Below, in pieces: positions 1 through 9,600 of a stretch of 64,000 nt of DNA. Within the stretch, counting starts at the first letter, position 1. Every line of letters begins with the position of its first letter. The translations under genes were made by a program, and so were the position numbers. The DNA is from Mycolicibacterium neworleansense. Its GTDB lineage: Bacteria > Actinomycetota > Actinomycetes > Mycobacteriales > Mycobacteriaceae. Location of the stretch: assembly GCF_001245615.1 (NCBI RefSeq), contig NZ_CWKH01000003.1:806001-870000 (forward strand), in the 5' to 3' direction. Below the pieces are notes generated by a model. The model was given only the letters and a program-made list of their open reading frames with translations. It was not told the DNA's origin and did not search any database.

Positions 1-42
1 GGTAACTGCAGCAGCTCCGGCACCAACGACAAGCTTCTTCAC
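1..42 (-). CDS. N-terminus of an exported protein (partial)
   Basis: Only the first 14 codons are in the window. The minus strand reads GTG then Lys-Lys-Leu-Val-Val-Gly-Ala-Gly-Ala-Ala-Ala-Val-Thr, a positively charged start followed by a small hydrophobic stretch, which is how a signal peptide begins. A good ribosome binding site (GGAGG) lies 9 bases upstream of the GTG. The gene is divergent from desA1. Too little is visible to name a family. Confidence 0.5.
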   Translation of the reverse strand, partial: MKKLVVGAGAAAVT

Positions 43-233
43 GTGTGCCCAACCTCCGAACGTGGGTATCCGACAGATGTTCCCGCGGATCCTACAGTCG
101 CCGCGGGCGTGACGCAGGGCTCATGAAAGTCCCGGCGGGGCAACTTGATGTCACTGGTTTACACAGATATATTGACTGCAACCAACAGGTACAGATAACT
201 AGCGTCGCCACGGACGCGAGAGGGTGAGGGCAT

Positions 234-1235
234 ATGTCGCAGGAATACACCGACCTGCAGCTCCTGCACGAACTCGAGCCTGTCGTTGAGACGAGCATCA
301 ATCGGCACATGCGGATGCGCAAGGACTGGAACCCGCACGACTTCATCCCCTGGTCGGACGGCAAGAACTACTACGCACTCGGCGGCCAGGATTGGGATCC
401 CGAGCAGTCGAAACTGTCCGAGGTCGCCAAGACCGCGATGGTGCAGAACCTGCTCACCGAGGACAACCTGCCCTCGTATCACCGCGAGATCGCGATGAAC
501 ATGGGCATGGACGGCGCCTGGGGCAACTGGGTCAACCGCTGGACCGCCGAGGAGAACCGCCACGGCATCGCCCTGCGTGACTACCTCGTCGTGACCCGCG
601 CCGTCGATCCCGTCGAGCTGGAAGAGCTGCGCGTCGAGCAGGTCACCCGCGGCTTCTCTCCCGGCCAGAACCAGCAGGGCGACCTGTTTGCCGAGAGCCT
701 GTTCGACTCGGTGATGTACGTGTCGTTCCAGGAGCTCGCCACCCGCGTGAGCCACCGCAACACCGGCAAGGCCTGCGACGACCCGATCGCCGATCAGCTG
801 CTGCAGCGCATCTCCGCCGACGAGAACCTGCACATGATCTTCTACCGGGACGTCTCGGCGGCCGGCCTGGACATCGCCCCCAACCAGGGCATGGCCTCGC
901 TGCACCGCGTGCTGGACAACTTCAAGATGCCCGGATACACCGTGCCCGATTTCCGCCGTAAGGCCGTCGTCATCGCCGTGGGCGGCGTCTACGACCCGCG
1001 TATCCACCTGGACGACGTGGTGATGCCCGTCCTGCGCAAGTGGCGCATCTTCGAGCGTGAGGACTTCACCGGCGAGGGCGCACGTCTGCGCGACGACCTC
1101 GGCCGCATCGTCGAAGAGCTCGAGGACGCCTGCGACAAGTTCGAGGTCGCCAAGGAGCGTCGCCTGGAGCGCGAGCGCAAGGTGGCCGAGAAGAAGGCCA
1201 TGAAGAACCTGCTGGTGTCGTCATCGTCCTCGTAA
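234..1235 (+). CDS. desA1: Acyl-ACP desaturase DesA1
   Basis: A soluble di-iron acyl-[acyl carrier protein] desaturase of 333 residues. The two helix-borne iron ligand motifs are visible: EENRH at residues 106-110 and DENLH at 196-200, with a further Glu at about 167. In mycobacteria DesA1 desaturates fatty-acyl chains on their way to mycolic acids and is essential in M. smegmatis. The ATG follows a purine-rich GGGTGAGGG. The C-terminus is a charged helix ending in a serine run. Downstream are dus and an LCP gene in the order known from Rv0824c-Rv0822c, which supports the symbol. A hairpin follows the stop codon directly. Confidence 0.95.
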   Translation: MSQEYTDLQLLHELEPVVETSINRHMRMRKDWNPHDFIPWSDGKNYYALGGQDWDPEQSKLSEVAKTAMVQNLLTEDNLPSYHREIAMNMGMDGAWGNWVNRWTAEENRHGIALRDYLVVTRAVDPVELEELRVEQVTRGFSPGQNQQGDLFAESLFDSVMYVSFQELATRVSHRNTGKACDDPIADQLLQRISADENLHMIFYRDVSAAGLDIAPNQGMASLHRVLDNFKMPGYTVPDFRRKAVVIAVGGVYDPRIHLDDVVMPVLRKWRIFEREDFTGEGARLRDDLGRIVEELEDACDKFEVAKERRLERERKVAEKKAMKNLLVSSSSS

Positions 1236-1250
1236 GCACCCCTGTCGAAT

Positions 1251-1279
1251 CGGCCCGATCCCAACTGCGGATCGGGCCG
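1251..1279 (+). terminator. Hairpin after desA1
   Basis: A perfect 11-bp inverted repeat, CGGCCCGATCC and GGATCGGGCCG, with a 7-base loop begins 15 bases after the desA1 stop. No T-run follows, which is common for mycobacterial terminators. The right arm overlaps the possible first codons of dus, so it may also affect initiation of that gene. Confidence 0.55.
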
Positions 1280-1285
1280 TTCGCG

Positions 1286-2398
1286 TTGCCCAGTCCCGTC
1301 GTCCTGGCCCCCATGGCCGGGGTGACCAATGTGGCGTTCCGCACACTGTGCCGCGAGCTCGAGATCGCCCGCGCCGGGACGGTCAGCGGGCTGTACGTGT
1401 GCGAGATGGTCACCGCGCGCGCCCTGGTCGAGCGCCATCCGGTGACCATGCACATGACGACCTTCGCGCCCGACGAGTCGCCGCGGTCGTTGCAGCTCTA
1501 CACCGTGGACCCGGAAACGACGTACCGCGCGGCCAAGATGATCGCCGACGAGGGCATGGCCGACCACATCGACATGAACTTCGGTTGCCCGGTACCCAAG
1601 GTCACCAAGCGTGGCGGCGGATCGGCGCTGCCCTACAAGCGGCGCCTGTTCGGCCAGATCGTGGCCGCCGCGGTGCGCGGGGTCGAAGGCACCGACATTC
1701 CGGTGACGGTGAAGTTCCGGATCGGCATCGACGACGCCCACCACACTCACCTTGACGCCGGACGGATCGCCGAACAGGAGGGCGCGGCAGCCGTCGCGCT
1801 GCATGCGCGCACCGCCGCGCAGCGCTATTCCGGCACCGCCGACTGGGACCAGATCGCCGCGCTGAAGGCCCATGTCACGAGCATTCCGGTGCTCGGCAAC
1901 GGCGACATCTTCGAGGCCGACGACGCACTGGCCATGATGGCCGCCACCGGCTGTGACGGCGTGGTGATCGGCCGCGGTTGCCTGGGCCGCCCATGGCTGT
2001 TCGCCGAGCTCTCGGCGGCCTTCACCGGACGCCCGGCCGCCACCCCGCCGAACCTGGGCGAGGTGGCCGACATTGTCCGCCGCCACGGCGAGTTGCTCAG
2101 CGAGCACTTCGGCGAGGACAAGGGCATGCGCGACATCCGCAAGCACGTGGCCTGGTACCTGCATGGCTTCCCCGCAGGCGCCGACCTGCGGCGCGGGCTG
2201 GCCCTGGTCAAGACCCGGGCCGAACTCGACGACCTGCTCGGCCAGCTCGACGGCGACGCCCCGTTCCCGCCCGCGGCCACCGGCCCACGGGGCCGGCAGG
2301 GCTCGGCCGCCTCGGTGTCCCTGCCCGAAGGATGGCTCGACGATCCCGACGACTGCGCGGTGCCGGTCGGGGCCGATGTGATGAATTCCGGAGGCTGA
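1286..2398 (+). CDS. dus: tRNA-dihydrouridine synthase (DusB family)
   Basis: An FMN-dependent enzyme of about 370 residues that reduces uridine to dihydrouridine in the tRNA D-loop. The family signatures are in order: APMAGVTN at the N-terminus, NFGCP with the catalytic Cys, KFRIG, and a phosphate-binding LHARTAAQRYSG segment. It matches the position of Rv0823c. The start is uncertain. TTG at 1286 is used here, but codons in frame back to CTG at 1265 encode LRIGPFAL, which resembles the usual family N-terminus. No ATG or GTG lies upstream in frame. The desA1 hairpin covers this boundary. Confidence 0.9.
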   Translation: MPSPVVLAPMAGVTNVAFRTLCRELEIARAGTVSGLYVCEMVTARALVERHPVTMHMTTFAPDESPRSLQLYTVDPETTYRAAKMIADEGMADHIDMNFGCPVPKVTKRGGGSALPYKRRLFGQIVAAAVRGVEGTDIPVTVKFRIGIDDAHHTHLDAGRIAEQEGAAAVALHARTAAQRYSGTADWDQIAALKAHVTSIPVLGNGDIFEADDALAMMAATGCDGVVIGRGCLGRPWLFAELSAAFTGRPAATPPNLGEVADIVRRHGELLSEHFGEDKGMRDIRKHVAWYLHGFPAGADLRRGLALVKTRAELDDLLGQLDGDAPFPPAATGPRGRQGSAASVSLPEGWLDDPDDCAVPVGADVMNSGG

Positions 2399-2634
2399 CC
2401 TGCAGTCGGACCGAGATGACATCGAGACGGCTCTGTCACCGGGTTGGGTCTAGCTCAGTCTCAGGGTGTCTCAGTACGATGAAAACCTTGCCGCGGCGGG
2501 CTCAAGTAGCCAGTCCGGCACAGTGCTGCTAGAAGAGATGAGGAGAAAAACCTCAGCAGCACCCAGACCACACTGCGGATAGATGCGCACCGACGCGCAC
2601 GCGCGAGTTCGAAGAGTCGGAGGCCGGTAAGGAC

Positions 2635-4998
2635 ATGAGTGACGGTGATAACGCCACTCCCGGCCGTCGGCACCGCTCGCCGGAGGATTCGTCGGACAAC
2701 CAATGGATTACCCGATCCCGGCAGCCTTTGCCAGGCGCCGCGCCGTGGGAACGCCAGGATGCGTCACTACCCGATGATTCGCCCGCCGATGAGCCCACCG
2801 GCAGTCATGCCGACGGGGTAACTGTCGCCGATCTGATCGCCAAGGTCGCCGGGACCGGGTTCACCCCGAGGCGTCACCGGCTGGAGCCCGACGAGCCCGA
2901 TGAGCTCGATCAGCTGGAGCCCGAGGCAGAAACAGAACCCGAGCCTGAACCTGAGCCGGAGCCCGTTTACGAGTGGGAACCCGAACCTGAACCCGAACCG
3001 GAGCCGATTTACGACTGGGAACCCGAACCCGAACCGGAACCGGAGCCTGAACCCGAGCCCGCGTACGCACCGGCCTACGTTCGCCCGCCGGTGCCCGATC
3101 CGACCGATGTGATCGAAGCCGTGCGGATCGACCCAGAGGCCGATGAACCGCAGGATGCGCTCGACGCAGAGGAATTCCCGGAGCCGTTCGAAGAGCCGTT
3201 CGTCGAGAAACCGTTCGAGGACTCGCTGGATCACCGCGAGATCGAGACCGAGAACACCGACACCGACGTACTGCCGGCCGTGGCGGTCTACGACTACGAC
3301 GCTCCCCAGGACCGTCCGGCGTGGCGGGTGCGCCCGACCCCGCCGGACGAGCACGACCCCGACGAGACCACCGTCATGGAGGCAGTACGGCCGCCGCTGA
3401 ACCGCCGGGTGATTCTCGCCGGCCGCGCCGCGGCCGCGATGCTCGCGGTGCTGACCCTGGTACTGACCGGTGGCGCCTGGCAGTGGCAGTCCTCGAAGAA
3501 CAACAGTCTCAACAAGGTCGCCGCGCTCGACCTGAATTCGCGCGACATCCTGGATCCCAACGCCCAGTTCGGCGATGAGAACTTCCTGATCATCGGTACC
3601 GACAGCCGGTTCGGCGAGAACGGCGGCATGGGTGCCGGCGGCACCGAGGACGCCGGCGGCGCCCGCTCCGACACCATCATGCTGGTGAACATCCCGGCCA
3701 ACCGGGAACGCGTCGTCGCCGTATCTTTCCCGCGCGACCTGTCGATCACGCCGATGAAGTGCGAACCGTGGAACGCCGAAACCGCGACGTACGGCCCGCT
3801 GTACGACGAGGAGACCGAAACCTACGGTCCGGACGAGGTGTACACCGAGACCAAGCTGAACTCCGCCTTCGCCTTCGGCGGCCCGAAGTGTCTGGTGAAG
3901 GTGATCCAGAAGCTGTCCGGCCTGTCCATCAACCGGTTCATGGCCGTCGACTTCGCCGGGTTCTCGAAGATGGTCGACGCCCTCGGCGGCATCGAGGTGT
4001 GCAGCACCACCCCGCTCGAGGACTACGAGCTGGGCACGGTCCTGCCGAACGCCGGACGTCAGACGATCGACGGCCACACCGCGCTCAATTACGTGCGGGC
4101 CCGCCAGGTCACCACCGAGTACAACGGGGACTACGGCCGCATCAAACGCCAGCAGCTGTTCCTCTCCTCGCTGCTGCGCACCCTGATCTCTCGCGACACC
4201 TTCTTCTCGCTGAACAAGCTGAACAACGTCGTCAACATGTTCATCAGCGACAGCTTCGTCGACAACATCAAGACCAAGGACCTGGTCGATCTCGGCCAGT
4301 CGGTCCAGGGCGTCAACGCCGGCCGGATCACCTTCGTCACGGTGCCCACCGTCGGGTACGCCGACGAATACGGCAACGAGGTCCCGCGCACCGACGACAT
4401 GCGGGCCCTGTTCGACGCGATCATCAACGACGACCCGCTACCCGGTGAGAAGAACCCGGACAACACCCCGGTGCCCGGCACGCCGGAATCGACGACCTCA
4501 TCCGTGCAGGCCGCGGCCCCGTCGGAGACGCCGCAGTCGACCGAGCCGGCGCCCGCACCAGCGGCGACCGACAGCGGCGAGATGGTCAACGCCGTCACCA
4601 CCGAACCCCAGCAGGTCACGGTCCAGGTGTCGAACTCGACCGGCCAGAGTGGCCTGGCCTCCACCGCCGCCACCGAGCTGCAGGAACACGGCTTCAACGT
4701 CAACACCCCGGACGACTACCCGAGCACGCTCCCGGCGACCACTGTGTTCTTCTCCCCCGGTAACGAGGAGGCGGCCGCGACGGTGGCCAGCTCGTTCACC
4801 AACCCGACCATCGAACGCGTCTCGGGCATGGGCGACGTCGTGCAGGTGGTGCTTGGCTCCGACTTCAATTCGGTGAGCCCGCCGACCCCGAGCGGGTCCG
4901 AGGTCCAGGTGCACGTGCTGAAGGGAAGCTCCACCACCCCGACGCACCTTCCCGAGGATCTGACCGTCACCAACGCCGCCGACACGACCTGCGAATAG
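2635..4998 (+). CDS. LCP-family cell-wall ligase with LytR_C domain
   Basis: A membrane-anchored LytR-CpsA-Psr protein of 787 residues, the family that in mycobacteria ligates arabinogalactan to peptidoglycan. A long cytoplasmic N-terminus contains Glu-Pro tandem repeats (about residues 98-145) broken by YEWE and YDWE. One transmembrane helix follows at about 258-280, then an extracytoplasmic LCP domain (about 315-520) with the GTDSR and Arg-rich motifs. A low-complexity Pro/Thr/Ser linker leads to a LytR_C domain (about 655-745). The start is an ATG behind GGTAAGG. It matches the position of Rv0822c. It is longer than typical LCP proteins because of the acidic N-terminus. Confidence 0.9.
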   Translation: MSDGDNATPGRRHRSPEDSSDNQWITRSRQPLPGAAPWERQDASLPDDSPADEPTGSHADGVTVADLIAKVAGTGFTPRRHRLEPDEPDELDQLEPEAETEPEPEPEPEPVYEWEPEPEPEPEPIYDWEPEPEPEPEPEPEPAYAPAYVRPPVPDPTDVIEAVRIDPEADEPQDALDAEEFPEPFEEPFVEKPFEDSLDHREIETENTDTDVLPAVAVYDYDAPQDRPAWRVRPTPPDEHDPDETTVMEAVRPPLNRRVILAGRAAAAMLAVLTLVLTGGAWQWQSSKNNSLNKVAALDLNSRDILDPNAQFGDENFLIIGTDSRFGENGGMGAGGTEDAGGARSDTIMLVNIPANRERVVAVSFPRDLSITPMKCEPWNAETATYGPLYDEETETYGPDEVYTETKLNSAFAFGGPKCLVKVIQKLSGLSINRFMAVDFAGFSKMVDALGGIEVCSTTPLEDYELGTVLPNAGRQTIDGHTALNYVRARQVTTEYNGDYGRIKRQQLFLSSLLRTLISRDTFFSLNKLNNVVNMFISDSFVDNIKTKDLVDLGQSVQGVNAGRITFVTVPTVGYADEYGNEVPRTDDMRALFDAIINDDPLPGEKNPDNTPVPGTPESTTSSVQAAAPSETPQSTEPAPAPAATDSGEMVNAVTTEPQQVTVQVSNSTGQSGLASTAATELQEHGFNVNTPDDYPSTLPATTVFFSPGNEEAAATVASSFTNPTIERVSGMGDVVQVVLGSDFNSVSPPTPSGSEVQVHVLKGSSTTPTHLPEDLTVTNAADTTCE

Positions 4999-5082
4999 TC
5001 CGGCGATCCGAGCGGACGGCATTCACCGTTCGTTCATCGTTGCATCGTGACGACCAGGCGGTTGACCGCCTAATCTTGCAGC

Positions 5083-5754
5083 ATGCGTACCCAATACCAT
5101 GAACAGTTGCATTCACTGACGGACCAGCTCGGACAGATGTGCGAGCTGGCGGGTACCGCAATGGAGCTGGCCACCCAGGCACTCCTGCAGGCCGATCTCG
5201 CGCTGGCCGAGCAGGTCATCAGCGATCACGACCAGATGACCGCGCTGAGCACTCAGGCCGAGGAGTCTGCGTTCGTCTTGCTCGCGTTGCAGGCGCCCGT
5301 GGCCGGTGATCTGCGCTCGGTGGTGGGTTCCATCCAGATCGTCGCCGATGTGGACCGGATGGGCGCCCTGGCACTGCACGTGGCCAAGATCGCCCGCCGT
5401 CGCCACCCCCAGCACGCGCTGCCGGAGGAGGTCAACGGCTACTTCGCCGAGATGGGCCGTGTCGCGGTCGAATTGGGGCACGCCGCGCGTGAGGTGCTGC
5501 TCACGCAGGATCCGGAGAAGGCCGCGCGGATCCAGGAGGAAGACGATGCGATGGATGACCTGCATCGCCACCTGTTCTCGGTGTTGATGGACCGGGAGTG
5601 GAAGCACGGCGTGACCGCCGCCGTCGACGTGACGTTGCTGAGCCGCTTCTACGAGCGTTTCGCCGACCATGCCGTCGAGGTGGCGCGGCGGGTGATCTTC
5701 CAGGTCACCGGCTCCTACCCGGCGGACGGGGATTCGGTTTCCTCCAAGCAGTGA
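5083..5754 (+). CDS. phoU: Phosphate signalling protein PhoU (PhoY2-like)
   Basis: A PhoU protein of 223 residues made of two three-helix repeats. Conserved acidic clusters are visible in each repeat: a first near residues 75-95 ([19 protein letters not shown]) and a second with [12 protein letters not shown] near the C-terminus. PhoU links the Pst transporter to the SenX3-RegX3 two-component system and keeps the Pho response off in high phosphate. The gene matches Rv0821c (phoY2) in context and would normally sit beside the pst operon. Here the rest of that operon is split by the island, so the signal it receives may now come from the island's Pst system. That last point is inference. Confidence 0.93.
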   Translation: MRTQYHEQLHSLTDQLGQMCELAGTAMELATQALLQADLALAEQVISDHDQMTALSTQAEESAFVLLALQAPVAGDLRSVVGSIQIVADVDRMGALALHVAKIARRRHPQHALPEEVNGYFAEMGRVAVELGHAAREVLLTQDPEKAARIQEEDDAMDDLHRHLFSVLMDREWKHGVTAAVDVTLLSRFYERFADHAVEVARRVIFQVTGSYPADGDSVSSKQ

Positions 5755-5755
5755 C

Positions 5756-6283
5756 TCAGGGCCGGTCGGCGGGCGGCACCAGACGGACCCCGTCCTTGTG
5801 CGCCCCGGCCAGGTCCTCGAGCACCTTGACCAGCACCTGCAGGTCCGCGCCGGTGTAGCGCAGCAGGAAATCGCGGGTGCCACGATCCATCTCCTCGTGC
5901 AGCTGCCGGTGCACGTCGGCGACGAGTTCTCCGTCACCGGTCAGGCCGAGCTCGATCTCCTTGCGGTTACCGGGCACCGGGGTGCGGGCCACCAGGCCGG
6001 CCTCGACCAACCGCTGTACATGTTTGGACACCGTGCCCTTGAGCCGGCCCGAGCGGGCCGCCAGCCCGACGACGCTGACCGGACCTTCGGCGAGCTCGGC
6101 CAGCAGGTGCAGGGACGACGTCGGCAGCGTCCGCACCACCTGCCGCAGGCGCTGCGGGCATCTGGCAGCCATGAAATCGCGTTCGGCGTCGCCGTCCCCG
6201 TCGTTCCCGAGCCGATCCGACACCGTGGTCATGAGCCCGGCGATGGCCTCGATCAGCTCGAGTTTGGTTTTCACGGAAACCAT
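5756..6283 (-). CDS. MarR-family transcriptional repressor
   Basis: A winged-helix regulator of 175 residues. The DNA-binding region reads SVVGLAARSGRLKGTVSKHVQRLVEAGLVAR, followed by a wing, VPGNRKEIELGLTGDG. It is divergent from a quinone-oxidoreductase-like gene. The intergenic region holds two copies of a gapped palindrome, one of which overlaps its own ATG, so autorepression and control of the neighbour are likely. The stop lies 2 bases from the phoU stop (convergent). The inducer cannot be read from the sequence; reactive electrophiles or quinones are plausible from the partner gene. Confidence 0.88.
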   Translation of the reverse strand: MVSVKTKLELIEAIAGLMTTVSDRLGNDGDGDAERDFMAARCPQRLRQVVRTLPTSSLHLLAELAEGPVSVVGLAARSGRLKGTVSKHVQRLVEAGLVARTPVPGNRKEIELGLTGDGELVADVHRQLHEEMDRGTRDFLLRYTGADLQVLVKVLEDLAGAHKDGVRLVPPADRP

Positions 6284-6344
6284 CTTGCCACTCCGGGGCG
6301 TGCTGAGTAGATTGTTTCCACAGAAACCATATCTACGGAAACCA
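6265..6344. promoter_or_regulatory. MarR-type operators between marR and oxidoreductase
   Basis: Two related 18-bp sites are present: TGGTTTTCACGGAAACCA at 6265-6282 and TTGTTTCCACAGAAACCA at 6312-6329. A half site GGAAACCA follows at 6337-6344. The first overlaps the marR start codon and the last abuts the ribosome binding site of the oxidoreductase gene, which fits dual repression. Confidence 0.65.
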
Positions 6345-6355
6345 AAGGAGCCGCG

Positions 6356-7330
6356 ATGAAGGCAGCGCTGGTCACCGAATGGGGCCGCAACCCCTCCTAC
6401 ACCGACGTGCCCGACCCCCAGCCGCGTGACGGTGCGGAGGTGGCCACCGTCGAAGCATCGGCCCTGACCAATCTCACGCGGGCCCTGGTATCAGGAAAGC
6501 ACTACGCCAGCAAGGAGATTGCGCTGCCGGCCATTCCCGGTGTCGACGGCGTGGTCCGGCTGGGCGACGGGAGACGCGTCTACGCCAACGCAGCCGCCCC
6601 ATCCGGCATGTTGGCGCAGCGCACATTGGTGCAACCGCTCGGCGGTATCGACGTTCCCGACCACGTGGACTCGGTGACCGCCGCGGCAATCCCGAACCCC
6701 GGCCTCTCGGCCTGGCTGGCCCTGTCATACGCCGCAGCAGTCAAACCGGGTGACCACGTGCTGGTACTCGGCGCCACCGGCGTCACCGGCTCGGTCGCCG
6801 TGCAGCTGGCCAAGTCGGTGTTCAAAGCCGGCCGTGTGGTGGTGGCCGGGCGCGACAGAGGCCGGCTGGACTGGTTGCGGTCGGTCGGGGCCGACGAGGC
6901 GATCGCTCTGGGTGTAGACGACCTGCAGGCGCGGGTCACAGAACGTCACACCGAGAAGCCGTTCGACGCGGTGCTCGACTACCTGTGGGCCGATCCCGCC
7001 ACGCAGGTGCTCACCGCACTGGCGGGCAGTCACCCGGCTGCGCACTACCACGCAACGCGGTTCGTCCAGATCGGGTCGATGGCCGGGCCGACGCTGAATC
7101 TCGACGCCGGCGTGCTGCGCGGCACGGGCATCACGCTGTCCGGCGTCGGCATCGGCAGTGTGCCGCTCGACGTCCTGATCTCGGCCAGAACCGAAGCGCT
7201 GCCAAGGTTGTTCGACATGGTCGCCGCGGGTGAGCTCGAATTGCGCACCCAGGCAAGAGCATTGGCCGACGTCGAACAGGTGTGGGAGCGGGCGGAGCCG
7301 TCAGGCACCCGGGTTGTGTTGACGCCCTGA
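6356..7330 (+). CDS. Zinc-independent quinone oxidoreductase-like MDR protein
   Basis: A medium-chain dehydrogenase/reductase of 324 residues. A GroES-like N-terminal domain is followed by a Rossmann domain with a nucleotide-binding motif, VLVLGATGVTGSVAVQLAKS, at about residues 136-155. The structural and catalytic zinc cysteines of alcohol dehydrogenases are absent, as in quinone oxidoreductases, which use NADPH. ATG is preceded by AAAGGAG. It is transcribed divergently from the marR gene and is probably its target. The substrate is unknown. Confidence 0.85.
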   Translation: MKAALVTEWGRNPSYTDVPDPQPRDGAEVATVEASALTNLTRALVSGKHYASKEIALPAIPGVDGVVRLGDGRRVYANAAAPSGMLAQRTLVQPLGGIDVPDHVDSVTAAAIPNPGLSAWLALSYAAAVKPGDHVLVLGATGVTGSVAVQLAKSVFKAGRVVVAGRDRGRLDWLRSVGADEAIALGVDDLQARVTERHTEKPFDAVLDYLWADPATQVLTALAGSHPAAHYHATRFVQIGSMAGPTLNLDAGVLRGTGITLSGVGIGSVPLDVLISARTEALPRLFDMVAAGELELRTQARALADVEQVWERAEPSGTRVVLTP

Positions 7331-7334
7331 TTCG

Positions 7335-7392
7335 TCCGCGAGCAGACGCCTGGGTACCCCGACGTGCGGCACCCTGCGCGTCTGCTCGCGGA
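7335..7392. terminator. Bidirectional terminator, 15-bp perfect stem
   Basis: TCCGCGAGCAGACGC at 7335-7349 pairs perfectly with GCGTCTGCTCGCGGA at 7378-7392. The 28-base loop can itself form a small GGGT/ACCC stem. It lies between the convergent oxidoreductase and pstB genes and is followed by AGAAAAGGGG on the plus strand. Confidence 0.7.
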
Positions 7393-7407
7393 GAAAAGGG
7401 GAGAAAC

Positions 7408-8184
7408 TCAGCCGAAGCGGCCCGAGATGTAGTCCTCGGTCGCCTTCTGGGTGGGGTTGGAGAAGATCTTCTCGGTGTCGTCGATCTCGATCAGCTTGCC
7501 GGGCTTGCCGGTGGCCTCGAGATTGAAGAACGCGGTCTGATCGCTCACCCGGGCGGCCTGCTGCATGTTGTGCGTGACGATGACGATCGTGAAATCCTGC
7601 TTGAGCGTGGAGATCAGATCCTCGATGGCCAGCGTCGAGATCGGGTCGAGCGCGGAGCAGGGCTCGTCCATCAGCAGCACATCGGGCTGCACGGCGATCG
7701 CGCGGGCGATGCACAGCCGCTGCTGCTGACCACCCGACAGGCCACCGCCGGGCTTGTCGAGACGGTCCTTGACCTCGTTCCACAGGTTGGCGCCGCGCAG
7801 CGAACGCTCGGCGACCTCGTCGAGAGTCTTCTTGTTGCGCACACCCTGCAGCTTCAGGCCGGCCACCACGTTGTCGCGAATCGACATGGTGGGGAACGGG
7901 TTCGGACGCTGGAACACCATACCGATGGTCTTGCGCACGCCCACCGGGTCCACGCCGGCGCCGTAGATGTCCTCACCGTCGAGTAACACCGATCCCTCAA
8001 CGCGGGCCCCCGGAATCACCTCGTGCATGCGGTTCAGCGTGCGCAGCACGGTCGACTTACCGCAGCCCGACGGTCCGATGAAAGCCATCACGCTGCGCGG
8101 CTGCACCGACAGCGAAACCTCGGAAACGGCGTGAAACGCGCCGTAATAGATGTTGACGTCCTTGAGATCCAGCCGCTTGGCCAT
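7408..8184 (-). CDS. pstB: Phosphate ABC transporter ATPase PstB (chromosomal copy)
   Basis: A complete ABC ATPase of 258 residues. Walker A is GPSGCGKST (37-45), the signature is LSGGQ (149-153), and Walker B is VLLMDEP around Asp173-Glu174, followed by a His-switch, IVTHNMQQA. It powers high-affinity phosphate import with PstA/PstC/PstS. It lies 9 bases downstream of the pstA 3' fragment and was the last gene of the native pst operon. It is now cut off from native pstS-pstC by the island. By direct comparison it differs from the island copy at only about 15 of 258 residues. Confidence 0.95.
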   Translation of the reverse strand: MAKRLDLKDVNIYYGAFHAVSEVSLSVQPRSVMAFIGPSGCGKSTVLRTLNRMHEVIPGARVEGSVLLDGEDIYGAGVDPVGVRKTIGMVFQRPNPFPTMSIRDNVVAGLKLQGVRNKKTLDEVAERSLRGANLWNEVKDRLDKPGGGLSGGQQQRLCIARAIAVQPDVLLMDEPCSALDPISTLAIEDLISTLKQDFTIVIVTHNMQQAARVSDQTAFFNLEATGKPGKLIEIDDTEKIFSNPTQKATEDYISGRFG

Positions 8185-8193
8185 GGATAGCTC

Positions 8194-8484
8194 CTACACC
8201 TTCTTGGGGGAAAAGAATTTGGCCACCGCACGGGCTCCCACATTGAGCAGGGCGATCAGCACGATGAGCGTCAGCGCCGCTCCCCAGAGCCGGTCGGTGG
8301 GCACCGGATTGGCTCCCGCACCCGCCGAGATCTGGTCGTACATCATGCCCGGCAGCGATCCCATGAATCCGCCGAACATGTCGAAGTTCATCGCCTGCGC
8401 GTAGCCGACCAGGATCAACAGCGGCGCCGTCTCACCCATCACGCGGGCCAGCGCCAGCATGATGCCGGTGACGATGCCCGACAT
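8194..8484 (-). pseudogene. pstA: pstA, 3' fragment (last 96 codons)
   Basis: The minus strand encodes the C-terminal end of the PstA permease from SGIVTGIMLALARVMGETAP to the natural stop, including the last transmembrane segments. The matching N-terminal part is at 57620-58258 on the same strand. Joined, they give about 304 residues, the normal PstA length. Reading upstream from 8485 the frame enters unrelated island sequence. Any product would lack a proper start, although an ATG occurs by chance at the junction. Fragmentation by insertion is seen directly. Confidence 0.93.
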
Positions 8485-8507
8485 TCTATCGCTTGTTAGA
8501 ACTGTTG
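8484..8507 (+). repeat. Left terminal inverted repeat of the island
   Basis: TTCTAT (8484-8489), 9 bases, then GAACTGTTG (8499-8507). The same two blocks, inverted and 8 bases apart, occur at 57605-57627. All 15 block bases match. The outer block abuts the pstA coding sequence. Confidence 0.7.
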
Positions 8508-8679
8508 CACCGATGGTCGATTGTCGGCATATATGTCCAGGTGGATTGAATGTCGATTCACGTTGCCTTAGCCACAGGACGGAACACGCCGTTGAGCCAT
8601 GGCTAGGGAGCCTGAGAATCGCGAAGCGGCCCCTGACTGTTCGCTTAGTCGTCTCCACTCACGCGAATGCAGTTAGCTA

Positions 8680-8698
8680 GCCCTACTAGTAGTACATT
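8680..8698. promoter_or_regulatory. Palindromic site A with -10 box
   Basis: GCCCTACTAGTAGTACATT. The palindrome CTACTAGTAG (8683-8692) abuts TACATT (8693-8698), a good mycobacterial -10 (TAnnnT). The next gene starts 7 bases later at 8705, so its mRNA is probably leaderless and the palindrome would cover the promoter. The same 19 bases recur at 42168-42186. Confidence 0.55.
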
Positions 8699-8704
8699 CG
8701 CCGG

Positions 8705-9367
8705 ATGGTTCTCGAGAGGATGATCGACCGGAAAGAAGCCGCCACCGCCCTGGCGGTGGAGGTACTCGACGAGTTGCGCGTATCCGTTCTGGAGTGCCTG
8801 CTTGCCTTGGATGCCATCTCCCAAGAAACCATCATCGATTTCGAGCCGCTCACCGAAAGCCTTGCCGCATCAGGGAGAGTCGCTCGGCAGGCATTCATTG
8901 CAGCGAGCTTGTTGAACCAAGACGCGGAGTTTGCTCCGCTGTGCCGCGAAAGCGATTGCATGACACCGGGTTCGATCATCAATCGACACTGGGCCGCAGT
9001 CGCGGAAGGTGCACCGGCTACCCCTCCTGATCGATCCGATGTCGACGACTTCGAAACCGAGATAGGCGGCGTGTTCGCCAGAAGCGATGGACCACTAGGC
9101 GCGGCTCAGCACCCCCATTTGCTTAGCATTGCGGAAGTAGAGATTTCGAGTTCTGATACCGAACAAGCAGTTGCACCCGGCCAATACCACCCGGCGGCAT
9201 CCATCGAGGACGACCGCGATGCGTATCGCAGGCAAGTCGAAACAGCATTGATGGATCGCAGACAGCGACATATGGCGGTACGTCGGGAAACGATTCGAAC
9301 TGCGGGTAACCATGTGGTTCAGCAGTGGATGGAACGTCGGGCTTCCTCGATGGCGGAGAACGCGTAG
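8705..9367 (+). CDS. Hypothetical protein, first gene at the left end of the island
   Basis: An unrecognised protein of 220 residues. Predicted to be mostly helical, with an N-terminal stretch, KEAATALAVEVLDELRVSVLE, and a basic C-terminal helix region. No membrane segment or clear motif is visible. The start codon lies 7 bases after a TACATT -10 box preceded by the repeated palindrome, which supports leaderless transcription and a real gene. There is no overlap with better candidates on the other strand. It could be an element-maintenance protein, but nothing in the sequence shows that. Confidence 0.5.
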   Translation: MVLERMIDRKEAATALAVEVLDELRVSVLECLLALDAISQETIIDFEPLTESLAASGRVARQAFIAASLLNQDAEFAPLCRESDCMTPGSIINRHWAAVAEGAPATPPDRSDVDDFETEIGGVFARSDGPLGAAQHPHLLSIAEVEISSSDTEQAVAPGQYHPAASIEDDRDAYRRQVETALMDRRQRHMAVRRETIRTAGNHVVQQWMERRASSMAENA

Positions 9368-9600
9368 CTTGCCGAGAACGCACGCGCTCATGCGCAGCGA
9401 AAGTGGTTGCGATGAAGAATGTTTCAACTACAGGACCACGTGGTCAAGCACATTGGACAGCACCTGATCGGGGCCGTCAAACGCCCTCACGCACCAAACG
9501 AGCGCCGCCGAACGGCTTGTTGCCCAACGCACTACCTCCCGTAGCCACTCCACCGATGACAGTGCCAGCGCGGGGCCTTGACGCCGAGTGTCACGCGGCC

